A stretch of DNA of 64,000 nucleotides, from NCBI GenBank assembly GCA_026874595.1, contig JAPPUL010000068.1:943001-1007000 (forward strand), read 5' to 3'. Source of the DNA: Sipunculus nudus (lineage: Eukaryota; Annelida; Sipuncula; Golfingiida; Sipunculidae). Under the pieces are notes generated by a model. The model saw only the letters and a program-made list of their open reading frames with translations, searched no databases and had not been told where the DNA came from. Of the stretch, positions 8,706 to 18,458 are shown in pieces (the stretch's first letter is position 1; each line of letters begins with the position of its first letter). Position numbers and translations under genes: made by a program.

Positions 8706-10064
8706 ATGAACACATTTTTTGGTAAGACTGTAGATGGATCAGTTAATTTAGTAAAGCGTTATTTACCAAATCCTTTTATTTTTGCGGTTGTACTTACCTT
8801 TGTTGTATTTCTTGCGGCTTTTCCTGTAACAAAAGCCTCCCCTGAAGAGCTGCTTAGTGCTTGGTATGGGGGATTTTGGTCTATCCTAACATTTGCAATG
8901 CAAATGGCTTTAGTACTAGTAACAGGGACCGTACTTGCAACATCTTCTGTTGTTAAAAGATTTCTATCAACTCTTGCAGGCATTGCCAAAACACCAGGCC
9001 AAGCGGTTTTACTAGTAAATTTCATAGCCCTTATAGCCAGTTTTATAAATTGGGGAACAGGATTAGTTGTCGGCGCAATTTTTGCACGAGAAGTTGCCAA
9101 AAAAGTAAAAGGTGTACACTATGCCTTACTTATTGCAGCTGCCTATGCAGGATTCATAGTCTGGCACGGAGGTTTTTCTGGTTCAATACCACTTAAAATT
9201 GCCTCATCAGAAGGACTTGAAGCACTTACACGGGGAGCCTTAACTCAAGCCATTCCAATAACACAAACTATAGGATCAGCATACAATCTAATTATAGTAG
9301 CCATTCTTACATTAACCATACCTTTTGTCCTTAGGGCAATGCATCCCTCAAAAGAAAACACTACTTTAGTAGACCCAGATTTATTTGAAGAGCCTGAAGA
9401 AGAAAAAACTCTTGACAAAGATAAAATGACTCCAGCCCAAAAGCTTGAAAATGCTGCATGGATAAACATTGTTCTTGGAATAATTGGTTATACCCTAATA
9501 ATCTTACACTTTGCAAAAAATGGCTTTGCCCTAAATCTAAACATAATAAACTTCATTTTCTTATTCACAGCTATAATTTTACATAAAACACCAATTAGGC
9601 TAGTTCGTGCGGTAGATGATGCTTGTAGAAATGTTGGAGGTATATTATTACAATTTCCATTTTATGCTGGTATTATGGGATTAATGAAATTTGCAGGTGC
9701 TGATGGTGTTTCTCTTGCAGGTTATATCTCGCAAGCATTTGTTACAATCTCAAATGAATTTACCTATCCGCTATTTACGTTTATAAGTGCGGGCATTGTA
9801 AACTTTTTTGTACCGTCTGGAGGCGGACAATGGGTAGTGCAAGCACCTATAATGATGCCAGCAGGAGCAGAACTTGGAGTTGACGCTGCAAAGACGGCAA
9901 TGTCTATAGCTTGGGGTGATGCCTGGACAAATATGATTCAACCCTTTTGGGCATTACCGGCATTAGGTATTGCACGGCTTGGAGCGCGGGACATAATGGG
10001 ATATTGTATTATTGTACTACTTTATTCCGGGCTCATTATATCACTTGGTTTGCTCTTCTTTTAA
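8706..10064 (+). CDS. atoE: short-chain fatty acid transporter, AtoE family
   Basis: An integral membrane protein of 452 residues with about ten hydrophobic segments, matching the AtoE short-chain fatty acid uptake family: NPFIFAVVLTFVVF near the start, NWGTGLVVGAIFAREV, GGFSGSIPLK, and the C-terminal FFVPSGGGQWVVQAPI with WGDAWTNMIQPFWALP. Start ATG 8706 is preceded by GGAGGAG at a good distance; an in-frame ATG at 8676 has no such site. It is last in a three-gene unit with the CoA-transferase. The expected role is uptake of acetoacetate, butyrate or similar acids for activation. Inner membrane. Confidence 0.92.
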   Translation: MNTFFGKTVDGSVNLVKRYLPNPFIFAVVLTFVVFLAAFPVTKASPEELLSAWYGGFWSILTFAMQMALVLVTGTVLATSSVVKRFLSTLAGIAKTPGQAVLLVNFIALIASFINWGTGLVVGAIFAREVAKKVKGVHYALLIAAAYAGFIVWHGGFSGSIPLKIASSEGLEALTRGALTQAIPITQTIGSAYNLIIVAILTLTIPFVLRAMHPSKENTTLVDPDLFEEPEEEKTLDKDKMTPAQKLENAAWINIVLGIIGYTLIILHFAKNGFALNLNIINFIFLFTAIILHKTPIRLVRAVDDACRNVGGILLQFPFYAGIMGLMKFAGADGVSLAGYISQAFVTISNEFTYPLFTFISAGIVNFFVPSGGGQWVVQAPIMMPAGAELGVDAAKTAMSIAWGDAWTNMIQPFWALPALGIARLGARDIMGYCIIVLLYSGLIISLGLLFF

Positions 10065-10322
10065 GTAAGCAGCTATTTATAAGTAAGAGACTATTTATAA
10101 GGCTCGTGTTAGAAGAATGGCAGACTCTCAAGCATTACAGTAAGGTATACTATTCATCTTTATTCCTTTTTATTCCTTGAAGGCTAAAGGCTAATGATGA
10201 TTTATGCTTGAGAGATCACTATTATACTAAAGAAAGTATACATTCTTATAGATACTATACATCATAAAAGAGAAAGCTTATAGTCCAAACCATTAAGACC
10301 TTTTCCCGCTATGTAAGAATCT

Positions 10323-10910
10323 ATGAAAGAATCTAAAAAAGAATATTATTTTATGAGAAAACCAGAGGTAGTAGATGCCAAAGAATACGAAGCGGAGGGA
10401 GGATATGTTACTTACTACTCTAAACCAAGAGAATGGCAAACCAAACGACAATATGAACCTGCTGTAAACCCTTCACTTACTCGGCAACGCAAAGTTTTTT
10501 ACATATTCAATATACTATTTATAATAGCTGCATTTTGGGTATGGCAAAGTTATGATGTTATACATGAAGGGAATATTTTCCAAAGCGATAAAGACAATCT
10601 AATATACATTATGGAAGTTGAGGAGCGTGCAAGCCAGACGTTCATAGAAGTATATATACAAAACAGTAAAAAAGAAAACTTAACAATATCTAAAACATTT
10701 GATATAAGCTTTTTTTATAGTGTCAAAGACAAGCATTATGCGCTAAAAGATATTAAGATAGAGATTAATAATACCCTCTCATCTGATAAACCATCTGATA
10801 AACTTTTAATTGGCAAATACAAAATACCAAAAGAGCTTTCTCGAGTAAAAGAACTCTCTGGACTTGGGGTACTTATAAACAATGAAATTGCCTTACGTAA
10901 GAAAACATAA
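10323..10910 (+). CDS. uncharacterised single-pass membrane protein
   Basis: A 195-residue protein I do not recognise. Residues 1-55 are polar and tyrosine-rich, residues 58-76 form one hydrophobic helix (FYIFNILFIIAAFWVWQ), and about 120 residues follow that are charged, with beta-like patches (FIEVYIQNSK, LLIGKYKIP). It is probably anchored in the inner membrane with the C-terminal part outside. The start could also be at the internal ATG near 10353. It stands between the fatty acid transporter and a small opposite-strand frame. No family is recognised and no function is proposed. Confidence 0.65.
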   Translation: MKESKKEYYFMRKPEVVDAKEYEAEGGYVTYYSKPREWQTKRQYEPAVNPSLTRQRKVFYIFNILFIIAAFWVWQSYDVIHEGNIFQSDKDNLIYIMEVEERASQTFIEVYIQNSKKENLTISKTFDISFFYSVKDKHYALKDIKIEINNTLSSDKPSDKLLIGKYKIPKELSRVKELSGLGVLINNEIALRKKT

Positions 10911-11034
10911 AAAGAAAACCATCGTTTAATTTAAAATCAGCTTATGTGCTTTTTTTGTTTTAACAGGAGGACTGTCAAAAGCAAGTTATATATTTGCATG
11001 CTGTTCTTACGTGAGTTTTTTTATACAGAAGTTT

Positions 11035-11229
11035 CTACTTGGCTTTGTTAGAGGATTCACGAGATAATATCTTAAAGTATAGCTCGTGGGGATTTTCATT
11101 TTGCTCTCTAACTGAAAGCCATTTATTAATATTATATAAAAAGTTAATCGAGTAAAACAAAACAATTAAAATGAAAGTAATAGAGAGAGTCCAATAAGCG
11201 ATTAGTTTGATTGCATATAGAATATTCAT
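11035..11229 (-). CDS. possible small membrane protein
   Basis: A 64-residue frame with one long hydrophobic stretch (about residues 4-34) and a polar, charged tail (INKWLSVREQNENPHELYF). GGCGGA lies about 7 bases before the ATG, and no larger gene overlaps, so it may be real. No homologue is recalled. It could be a single-pass peptide of unknown role, or chance. Confidence 0.35.
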   Translation of the reverse strand: MNILYAIKLIAYWTLSITFILIVLFYSINFLYNINKWLSVREQNENPHELYFKILSRESSNKAK

Positions 11230-11578
11230 ATTTAATCCGCCATTATTTATTTAAAAGTAAACACACTTTAGGGAAATATAGTTTTTAAATGGGCCTATAT
11301 GAATATATATGCTTGTATTGCTTGAAACTAAAAATATTGACAAACAAGTTTACTACAAATAGTTTCACATGAAACGAAAGCTGCTTTACATCTATTTGCG
11401 GTGGATGTTTTACATGCGAGGTATTCTTTTTCCTTTCCTTTCCTTTCCTTTCACTTTCCTTTTTCTTTATTACTTTATGCTTACTTTATGATAAAAAATA
11501 ATGTTAGATTGTCTTTTTTAATTAAAAAGACTTTATTTAAAGTTTTAAAAAAAAGACCCGAATTCTGGAGCATAAGAA
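11230..11578. other. 349-base gap upstream of trpB2 with a parS-like site and C/T repeat
   Basis: No gene is seen. It holds TTGACA at 11337-11342, followed directly by the inverted repeat GTTTCA-CA-TGAAAC (11362-11375), and a run of five-base TCCTT units at about 11431-11451. GGAG just before 11579 serves the next gene. Confidence 0.6.
11361..11376. promoter_or_regulatory. parS: parS-like ParB-binding site (candidate)
   Basis: The core GTTTCACATGAAAC is a perfect 6-base-arm inverted repeat with a 2-base centre. It differs from the widely conserved chromosomal parS core GTTTCACGTGAAAC at one central base. parS sites cluster near bacterial origins, and this lies about 38 kb from dnaA. It could instead be an operator, because a TTGACA ends 17 bases before the hexamer TAGTTT that overlaps the site. 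No parA or parB is in the window. Confidence 0.5.
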
Positions 11579-12931
11579 ATGACAAAGATATTATTAAACG
11601 AAAACGAGATGCCACAAAAGTGGTACAATATAGTAGCAGACATGCCAAATCGTCCTCCCATGCCGCTAAACCCCCAAACTAAAGAACCAATAGGACCAGA
11701 AGCACTTAAAGCAATATTTCCTATTAGTTTAATAGAACAAGAGGTAAGCGATAAAAGATGGATTAAAATACCGCAAGAAATACTTGATATATACACCATA
11801 TGGAGACCTTCTCCCTTGCACAGAGCCCATAGACTTGAAAAGGCATTAAATACCCCTGCAAAAATATATTACAAAAATGAGAGCGTAAGCCCAACCGGAA
11901 GCCATAAACCAAATACCGCAATCCCTCAAGCATGGTATAACAAACAAGAAGGAATAACGAAAATAGCTACAGAAACAGGTGCAGGACAATGGGGCTCATC
12001 ACTTGCACTTGCAGGCTCTTTGCTCGGACTTGAAATACTTGTATACATGGTGAAGGTGAGTTACGAACAAAAACCGTATAGAAAAATCGCTATGGAAAGC
12101 TGGGATGCAAAGGTTATAGCAAGTCCAAGCAGTACAACAAAATCAGGACAAAATATATTAAAAGAAGATCCAAATAGTCCCGGCAGTCTTGGAATCGCAA
12201 TATCTGAGGCAGTTGAGGTCGCCGCAACAAATCCTGACACAAACTATTCTCTTGGCTCGGTTTTAAATCATGTATGCCTACATCAAACAATAATCGGGCT
12301 TGAAGCAAAAAGGCAAATGGAAATTGCAAACCATTATCCTAATATCGTAATCGGCTGTTGCGGAGGCGGGAGTAACTTTGCAGGCCTTGCTTTTCCTTTC
12401 ATACAAGATAAAATAAACGGCAAAGAGCTACGTGCAATCGCTGTTGAACCAACATCATGTCCAACCCTTACAAAAGGAGAATTTACGTATGATTTTGGCG
12501 ACACAGCAGGCCTTACTCCTTTACTTAGTATGTATACTCTAGGCCATTCTTTTATACCGCCTGGAATACATGCTGGAGGTCTTCGTTACCACGGGGACTC
12601 TTCATTAGTCAGCCAACTCGTGCATGATAATATAGTCGAAGCACAAGCTGTTCCTCAAACAAAGGTTTTTAATTCTGCACTGCTCTTTACAAAAACAGAA
12701 GGCCTAATCCCTGCACCAGAAACAGCGCACGCAATACATGTAGCAATAGAGGAGGCTTTAAAAGCTAAAGAAGAGGGTAAAGAAAAAGTCATTCTCTTTA
12801 ATCTAAGCGGACATGGTAATTATGACATGCAGGCTTATAGCGACTTTTTAACCGGTAAGCTTAAAGATCATGAATATCCTAAAGAAAAGATAAAAGAAGC
12901 ACTCACAAAATTAAAAGATTTTTTAGCATAA
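11579..12931 (+). CDS. TrpB2-type PLP-dependent tryptophan synthase beta-like protein
   Basis: A 450-residue protein of the long TrpB2 class. The PLP-binding lysine is K110 in SPTGSHKPN, and the substrate loop TETGAGQWG, the phosphate-cup CGGGSNFAG and the C-terminal [10 protein letters not shown] follow. TrpB2 enzymes condense indole with serine without the usual contacts to TrpA; some act as salvage or serine-deaminating enzymes. No trpA or other trp gene is nearby, so an indole-salvage role is more likely than de novo synthesis (inference). ATG 11579 follows GGAG at about 9 bases. It stands alone between gaps of 349 and 170 bases. Cytoplasmic. Confidence 0.92.
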   Translation: MTKILLNENEMPQKWYNIVADMPNRPPMPLNPQTKEPIGPEALKAIFPISLIEQEVSDKRWIKIPQEILDIYTIWRPSPLHRAHRLEKALNTPAKIYYKNESVSPTGSHKPNTAIPQAWYNKQEGITKIATETGAGQWGSSLALAGSLLGLEILVYMVKVSYEQKPYRKIAMESWDAKVIASPSSTTKSGQNILKEDPNSPGSLGIAISEAVEVAATNPDTNYSLGSVLNHVCLHQTIIGLEAKRQMEIANHYPNIVIGCCGGGSNFAGLAFPFIQDKINGKELRAIAVEPTSCPTLTKGEFTYDFGDTAGLTPLLSMYTLGHSFIPPGIHAGGLRYHGDSSLVSQLVHDNIVEAQAVPQTKVFNSALLFTKTEGLIPAPETAHAIHVAIEEALKAKEEGKEKVILFNLSGHGNYDMQAYSDFLTGKLKDHEYPKEKIKEALTKLKDFLA

Positions 12932-13101
12932 ATTTAGGCCAAATTTAGCAAAATAAAACAAACTATTTCTTTTAAAATAACTTTTATTTAAAATAACTTT
13001 GTAAAATAAATTTGAATGTATAAAGGTTTACTATTTATACCTTATATATTTTTATATTATTAGTTTTATGCTTACGGGCAAAAACTTATATGGGTTAGAT
13101 T

Positions 13102-14367
13102 ATGGATACAAATGACAAAAACTCAAACAGTAACGAAACTACAGCTGAAGATAAATCTATAAATGCTCCTGAGAGTAATAATATAGATACAACCTCATCG
13201 GTAACAAATCGCTTAATAAAGCAAGATACTATTCTTTCAACAGGTACATTGCTTGGGATATTTGGAACATTACTTGTTACTATACTTGCTATGGTACAGT
13301 ATCTTAGTTTTGAGCAAATTGTATATGCAACAAAAGGCCTTGAACAACGAGCAAGAAAAGAAGTTTATCCTAAAACTACGTTTGTTAAACGCCCTACATA
13401 TATATTGAAGCAAGACAATGTAACTTATAAAATATTTAATGAGGTTATAAAGCCTGCACATTTTGATGCGCTTGAAAAAGCCCCGTATATAGAATATCAA
13501 ATACAATCGCCTGATGAAGACAAAAGAGTAATAGATAGGCTTGGCCTTAAAACAAATCCTGTTCTTATAAGTATAGAGCAGGCCCAAGAACTAAGGAGGC
13601 GTCTTAACGAACATCGTATAAAACCTACAGAGTTTTATGAGGCTTATCAAGAAGAGTCTGCAGGGGCATTATTAAATGGCTGGGTAATAAAATACAAAGC
13701 ACCTGGTGGCTATGGTGGTGATATTGGCATGTTAATTGGCTTTAATCGCAACAAAAAGATTACAGGCTATCGCATGGTAAATCATAATGAGACACCTGGG
13801 CTTGGCGTTAAAGCTAATTATCCTGACTTTATTAATCCCTTCATAGGAAAAGAAGCAAAAGATCTACCTTCTACAAAACAGAATTTCAAACCCAAACTCG
13901 GCATTGATACGATATCTGGGGCGACTATAACTTCTATTGCAATAAGCAAAGGCATCATCTCAGCATACAAGATGCTAAACGTAAGTAACGTAAGTAATGA
14001 AAATGAAAGTAATGAACAATCTATAATTTCTCCAACTCCTAAGGACACTGTTACTAAGAATAAGATAAAACCAAAAGTTACAAAGCAACCAAAGAAAACT
14101 ATCTCTAAAGACAAAGCTAAAGCACCGCCTAAAGCTGTACTCAAAAAGAATGTTAAGTTGTCTGGTAGTAAAGTAATTAAGGAACAGCAAAAGCAAGTTA
14201 TAAAACAAAAATCTAAAAGTAAAGAAAAAAAGCAAAATAGTAAAAATAAAAAGAAGAATAACTTCTTAGAAAAATTAGATAAAACTGAAGCTGAGGCACT
14301 TGATAGAATAGAGAGCTTACGCAAAGATAGAAAGTCAGTACAATCTTTATTTGAAGTGGAGGATTAA
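13102..14367 (+). CDS. RnfG-like FMN-binding membrane protein with a lysine-rich tail
   Basis: A 421-residue protein: a polar Asn/Ser/Thr-rich cytoplasmic start (1-45), one membrane helix (about 48-68), then an extracytoplasmic FMN_bind domain with ITGYRMVNHNETPGLG and DTISGATITS. The SGATxT motif (residues 272-277) is where ApbE links FMN to threonine in RnfG and NqrC. From about residue 300 to the end comes a low-complexity Lys/Ser/Glu tail not normal for RnfG. No other rnf or nqr gene and no apbE is close by, so it may serve another redox chain. Closely follows trpB2 but with a 170-base gap. Confidence 0.8.
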   Translation: MDTNDKNSNSNETTAEDKSINAPESNNIDTTSSVTNRLIKQDTILSTGTLLGIFGTLLVTILAMVQYLSFEQIVYATKGLEQRARKEVYPKTTFVKRPTYILKQDNVTYKIFNEVIKPAHFDALEKAPYIEYQIQSPDEDKRVIDRLGLKTNPVLISIEQAQELRRRLNEHRIKPTEFYEAYQEESAGALLNGWVIKYKAPGGYGGDIGMLIGFNRNKKITGYRMVNHNETPGLGVKANYPDFINPFIGKEAKDLPSTKQNFKPKLGIDTISGATITSIAISKGIISAYKMLNVSNVSNENESNEQSIISPTPKDTVTKNKIKPKVTKQPKKTISKDKAKAPPKAVLKKNVKLSGSKVIKEQQKQVIKQKSKSKEKKQNSKNKKKNNFLEKLDKTEAEALDRIESLRKDRKSVQSLFEVED

Positions 14368-14383
14368 TTTGTGTGTATTGAAT

Positions 14384-14884
14384 TTAGTTAGCAATAGGCA
14401 AAGTCATAAATCCAGAATAATATATATCGCTAATAGGGTTTTTCATAAATGAATTAATCTCGTTTAGTAATTCTATTTTTAATTCTTCCCGTTCTTCTAT
14501 AGTGTCTATGTCCATATAGTTCTTGCCTGATATTCTCTTCTCTATAAGAGAACTTATCTCAACCCGCCGTTGAATTATCTCATTTTCTGTTTGATAACTT
14601 CCTTCTGGATATGCAAGTGATAAATCAAGTTTTATGTATAAAGATCTTGTTTCTGAACTTTTTGTAAAGACTTTTATTTGTGGCAATGTGTAGTAGGATT
14701 GGTAGGACTTAAGTATCTTCTCTTTCTTTGGCACTCCTGCATTCGGCTCTCCAACTATACGTAGATTAAGCAGTTCTTCTGATGCTCTTTGTGTATCTTT
14801 TGTATAGGGATAATATAATGTAAATAGTAATATCAGCGCAACCCCTACTAAACTCAAGGTCAACGTTATTAATAGCATTTTCAT
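14384..14884 (-). CDS. FliL-like flagellar basal-body-associated protein
   Basis: A 166-residue protein with one N-terminal membrane helix (about residues 4-24) and an extracytoplasmic domain. The C-terminal part (LYIKLDLSLAYPE, then REELKIELLNEINSFM, then ISDIYYSGFMTLP) matches the FliL pattern of a beta-strand, a charged helix and a strand ending in a hydrophobic VYFTxF-like motif. FliL helps the stator drive the flagellar motor. CAGGAGAT stands before ATG 14884. It is isolated from other flagellar genes and converges on the FMN-binding gene. Assignment is from pattern only. Confidence 0.6.
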   Translation of the reverse strand: MKMLLITLTLSLVGVALILLFTLYYPYTKDTQRASEELLNLRIVGEPNAGVPKKEKILKSYQSYYTLPQIKVFTKSSETRSLYIKLDLSLAYPEGSYQTENEIIQRRVEISSLIEKRISGKNYMDIDTIEEREELKIELLNEINSFMKNPISDIYYSGFMTLPIAN

Positions 14885-15063
14885 CTAACTACATCTCCTG
14901 TTGTCATTCCTTTAATCCATTTCCTTATAACCCATTTCCATTTACTAAAAAATACGCTCTCTTTATCTCTTTTCGGTAGCTAACTCCCTTTTTATTCGTA
15001 AATCAATTCTTTCATACTTTTTTTATGCTTTTTTTATAACTACTTTATTAAGTTTATCTTAAT

Positions 15064-15780
15064 ATGTCTAAACAAACTGCTCTCGTAACCGGTTCTGCTA
15101 AACGTATCGGCAAACAGATCGCTTTGGCGCTTGCTTCATGGGACTTTAATATTGCTTTACACTATAATTTATCCTATAAAGAAGTTATTGCTCTACAAAA
15201 AGAAATCTCTAACTTTAACACCTCTTGTCATGTTTTTAATGCAGACCTCTCTAAGGAAAACGATTTAGCTTCTCTTATTACTACAGTTTATAACAAGTTT
15301 GGTGACCTTAATCTACTCGTTAATAATGCTTCCGTTTTTGAACAAGCCCCTTTTGCTAAAACTTCCTTCGACAGCTTTAACAACAATTTCAACACTAACT
15401 TTAAAGCTCCTTTCTTCTTATCTAAAGATTTTGCCGCTATTGCTTCTAACGGCCATATCATAAATATTTTAGATGCTAAAATATCTTCCGTAAACTCTTT
15501 TTATCCCGCTTATAACCTTTCTAAAATTACTTTATATCATTTTACTAAATTTATTGCTAAAGAACTTGCTCCTAATTTCCGCGTGAATGCCATCGCTCCA
15601 GGATATATCTTGCCTCCTACTACTAAAGATTTACAATATATCAAATCTCGACCATCCAAAATCCCACTAAAAATTCAAGCTTCTACTCAAAATATTACTT
15701 CTTCTCTTAAATTCTTACTCGATAACAACTTTATGACAGGACAAGTCATTTTTGTCGACGGAGGCGAAAACCTTTTATAA
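15064..15780 (+). CDS. short-chain dehydrogenase, pteridine-reductase/FolM-like
   Basis: A 238-residue classical SDR. Residues 7-18 carry TGSAKRIGKQIA; the Arg in place of Gly in the TGxxxRIG motif is typical of pteridine reductases and FolM dihydromonapterin reductase. NNAS, the catalytic YxxxK (YNLSK) and RVNAIAPGY are present, and the end GQVIFVDGGENL is normal. It would reduce a pterin or folate with NADPH. Codons are strongly C/T-rich, fitting a lagging-strand gene, in contrast to the block just before it. No Shine-Dalgarno is seen before ATG 15064. Confidence 0.8.
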   Translation: MSKQTALVTGSAKRIGKQIALALASWDFNIALHYNLSYKEVIALQKEISNFNTSCHVFNADLSKENDLASLITTVYNKFGDLNLLVNNASVFEQAPFAKTSFDSFNNNFNTNFKAPFFLSKDFAAIASNGHIINILDAKISSVNSFYPAYNLSKITLYHFTKFIAKELAPNFRVNAIAPGYILPPTTKDLQYIKSRPSKIPLKIQASTQNITSSLKFLLDNNFMTGQVIFVDGGENLL

Positions 15781-15808
15781 ATACTCTCTAAATTAATTTT
15801 CTGTATAT

Positions 15809-17707
15809 TTACTTGTTAAGACCATCTTTATCTTCTACCTCCTTTTCCACTATGTATTCAACATCTTCATATTCGCCTCCCCTGCGCCCTACACTGTCCC
15901 CTTCTGTCCCTTCTGTTCCCGTTATTAAATATTCTTTTAACTTTATACTATTTATCTTATTTACATCTGATAGCTCCAGCGTGCTCTTTAATAACCCCTG
16001 CAGCTTTTTACTCTTGTCAAGACTATCTTTTACCTTTATATATATCTTTTTACTTCTTTCAAGAACCTTATCTATGTTTTCTTTATAGTCTAACAGCCTA
16101 CTCTGGTTGTCTAAAAACCACTTCCCTAGCTTGTCTTCATCCCCTCCTACCCCATCCTTTATTAAATTTATACTATTATTTAGCTTTATATTAAGGTCCT
16201 TTATCTCTTCTGACACTTTGTCATAGAAACTTACCATCTCTTGTACTTGCTTATTCATATTTACATATCCCGCCTCATTTGAGTTGCTTAGCGAGGTTAA
16301 CTGCTTGATCTTCTTTACACTCCCATCTAGTGTCCCTGATATGTTATTTACATTAGTCGCTGTTGAGACTGCCAGCTTCCTTATTTCCTCCGCTACCACT
16401 GCAAACCCTTTTCCTGTTTGCCCTGCATGTGCTGCCTCTATTGCTGCATTCATCGCAAGTAAATTTGTCTTTACTGCTATGTCGTTTATCACACTCACCA
16501 AATCTTGCATCTTATAGGTGTCTTCATTAAGACTCTTTACTACTTCATCCGTTGTCTTTAATCGCTTCCCTCCTTCGCGTATAACCTCCTTCAACCTCTT
16601 TACTGTCTCTTCTCGCTCTTTTATGCCATATGTCAACTCTTCAAGCTCTTTATACGTTGCGTTTGTTATATTTTGTGATTCATTTAGAAAACCTATTCTC
16701 TCCCTTAAACCCTCTTGGACATCTAATAGCACCCCTTCTTCCATGTCTAGTTTCTCCTTTAGTATCTCCTCTACCTTATCAAGAGTCTTACTCTCCTCTT
16801 CTACCACCAAAAGCGCTTTGTGTAATCTCGAAAGCTCCTCTACACTCTCTTTGTTTATCTCCCCTATTACTTCCCCTGTCTCCTTTATCGAACCCCCTAA
16901 ATGTAATACCTTGCTTAGTAAGCCCCGTACCCTATACACAAACTCGTTTAGCATTACTACTGCTTCATCACTATCTCTACTCCTCATCCTTTCCCATTCA
17001 CCCTCACCTTTATCTTCAGAAAAGGCTTTTATGTCTCGTCTTACAAAATCTAATAGCATTTGTCGGCCCGACTTTAGGGGTTGTATTACAAAGTATCTTA
17101 GGAAGATTAGCATTAGCAATATTATTACCGCCGACGCTAGCAATATGCTATCCTTTATCTCTTGGCTTTGCTCTGCTAACAAATCCGACGATATCTCTCC
17201 CGCTTGCTCCTTTTCTTCTTTTGCATCCGATTGCATTTGTAATAGCAAATTTACATACGCTTTGTTGAATTGTGTCGTTATTTGCAGAATCTCTTCTGTA
17301 TACTTTCCTCTATATTCACCCTTGTACGCTTTAGCAAATATTTCACCATAGCTCGATAATAACTCCTCAAGCCGCTTTAATAGTATCTGGACCCTCTCCC
17401 CTCCGCTCCTTAGCTTAAGCCCTTGTAATAACACTCGCATGCTTACTACAGACTCCTGTAAACCCCTATACCCCTCCCTACTACCACCCCCCGGCTCGCC
17501 CGCACGGAACAGCTTTACATGAAAATCATTATATTTCATACCAAGCTCAGCCTCCAAATTTATGCCATCTCCTTCCGATAGCTTCTCCTCTTCTTGTACC
17601 ACAGTCTTAAGCTCTTCTAGTTTCTCACCTATATAATACCACAAGAATACTAGTACCAATATGTTCAAGATTATGTATAATACATAGTTTACGCTCCTTA
17701 CCCGCAT
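15809..17707 (-). CDS. methyl-accepting chemotaxis protein
   Basis: A 632-residue chemoreceptor. Helix 1 is at about residues 7-27, a periplasmic sensor region follows (28-185), helix 2 is at about 187-208, then a long coiled signalling domain. The conserved tip (409-446) contains [17 protein letters not shown] and [13 protein letters not shown], which bind CheW and CheA. The sensor domain has no recognisable Cache or PAS motif, so the ligand is unknown. Codons are very purine-rich (leading strand). A 13-14-base repeat array lies immediately upstream (17775-17867), and GGGGAAAAGGG precedes the ATG. It follows the NapF-like and SPASM genes in the same direction and may be cotranscribed. Confidence 0.95.
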   Translation of the reverse strand: MRVRSVNYVLYIILNILVLVFLWYYIGEKLEELKTVVQEEEKLSEGDGINLEAELGMKYNDFHVKLFRAGEPGGGSREGYRGLQESVVSMRVLLQGLKLRSGGERVQILLKRLEELLSSYGEIFAKAYKGEYRGKYTEEILQITTQFNKAYVNLLLQMQSDAKEEKEQAGEISSDLLAEQSQEIKDSILLASAVIILLMLIFLRYFVIQPLKSGRQMLLDFVRRDIKAFSEDKGEGEWERMRSRDSDEAVVMLNEFVYRVRGLLSKVLHLGGSIKETGEVIGEINKESVEELSRLHKALLVVEEESKTLDKVEEILKEKLDMEEGVLLDVQEGLRERIGFLNESQNITNATYKELEELTYGIKEREETVKRLKEVIREGGKRLKTTDEVVKSLNEDTYKMQDLVSVINDIAVKTNLLAMNAAIEAAHAGQTGKGFAVVAEEIRKLAVSTATNVNNISGTLDGSVKKIKQLTSLSNSNEAGYVNMNKQVQEMVSFYDKVSEEIKDLNIKLNNSINLIKDGVGGDEDKLGKWFLDNQSRLLDYKENIDKVLERSKKIYIKVKDSLDKSKKLQGLLKSTLELSDVNKINSIKLKEYLITGTEGTEGDSVGRRGGEYEDVEYIVEKEVEDKDGLNK

Positions 17708-17774
17708 TGCCCTTTTCCCCTTTCTTTATTGTTTCTTCTACTTCTTGCTCTACTTCTTGCTCTCATTATTTATC

Positions 17775-17867
17775 TTCTATATTCCCTTTCTATATTCCCT
17801 TTCTATATTCCCTTTCTATATTCCCTTTCTATATTGCCCTTCTATATTGCCCTTTCTATATTGCCCT
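17775..17867. repeat. 13-14-base tandem repeat upstream of the chemoreceptor
   Basis: About seven copies of TTTCTATATTCCC; the later ones carry an extra base (TATTGCCC). It fills the gap between the NapF-like stop and the chemoreceptor start, so copy-number change could alter the promoter or leader of the chemoreceptor. The units directly adjoin each other with no unique spacers, so it is not a CRISPR array. Confidence 0.85.
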
Positions 17868-17868
17868 T

Positions 17869-18432
17869 CTATAGCTCTATTTCTATTGCTTCATACTCAC
17901 ACGCTTTTATACACCTTAAACACCCCGTGCACGCACTAGTATCTATTCTCCCCTTATATCCACCATAAAATAATATCGCCTTCTCATCGCATGCCTTTCC
18001 GCATTCCGTACAACCTTCCCCCTCCTGCCAGGACAAGCATAAACCTTCGTTTATCTTTACACCTACTTCTATTCGGCTCGCCCCTCCTTCTTCCAATACC
18101 CCATAGCTACACGCTCTTACACACTCTTTGCAAAATGTACAGTGCCCCAGCCTCGCATCTATATAAGGTATACCATATTTATTTATTACTATTATTCGCT
18201 CCTCACATGCCTTTGCACAATAGCCTTCGCACCTTATACACTTTATGAACTTCTCTTTCTCTATATTGTACGGGGGCCTTATCTGTTTGCCGCCTCCGCT
18301 TGCAAATAAGACCCCTTTCAACGATTTGAAAAAGTCTCGACGACCAACTACTTCAACTTCAACCCCTGCTACATCTCCTCCTGCACCCCCTCCTGCACCC
18401 CCTCCTGCACCCCCTCTTTGTACGCCTTTCAT
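17869..18432 (-). CDS. NapF-like ferredoxin with several 4Fe-4S sites
   Basis: A 187-residue iron-sulphur protein with four cysteine groups: CIRCEGYCAKAC, CTFCKECVRAC, a looser CTECGKAC and CTGCLRCIKAC. RRDFFK near residue 32 and RPPY resemble NapF, an accessory ferredoxin of the periplasmic nitrate reductase, but no nap gene is near. The N-terminus holds a Gly/Ala-rich run (GGAGGGAGGGAGG) made by a 12-base DNA repeat at about 18377-18415. It starts 26 bases after the SPASM radical SAM gene, so it may supply electrons to that enzyme (inference). RRDFFK might act as a twin-arginine-like motif, but no clear hydrophobic core follows. Confidence 0.8.
   Translation of the reverse strand: MKGVQRGGAGGGAGGGAGGDVAGVEVEVVGRRDFFKSLKGVLFASGGGKQIRPPYNIEKEKFIKCIRCEGYCAKACEERIIVINKYGIPYIDARLGHCTFCKECVRACSYGVLEEGGASRIEVGVKINEGLCLSWQEGEGCTECGKACDEKAILFYGGYKGRIDTSACTGCLRCIKACEYEAIEIEL
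18377..18415. repeat. 12-base in-frame tandem repeat in the NapF-like gene
   Basis: Three and a bit copies of CCTCCTGCACCC, coding the Gly/Ala-rich N-terminus of the ferredoxin on the minus strand. Confidence 0.88.
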
Positions 18433-18458
18433 CTTACAGTTACCTATTTCTTATATTA

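Noticed and set aside
11401-11682. Plus-strand frame of 93 codons before trpB2
   Set aside because: It overlaps the trpB2 start in another frame and is built mainly on the TCCTT repeat; no ribosome site.
13818-14324. Phe/Leu/Ser-rich minus-strand frame opposite the FMN-binding gene
   Set aside because: Shadow of the Lys-rich tail; no start signal and no motif.
16518-17351. Long plus-strand frame opposite the chemoreceptor
   Set aside because: It is the Ser/Leu-rich shadow of the purine-rich chemoreceptor gene; the minus-strand product has clear motifs.
17775-17867. Possible CRISPR array
   Set aside because: Units are 13-14 bases and contiguous, with no unique spacers and no cas genes; it is a minisatellite.
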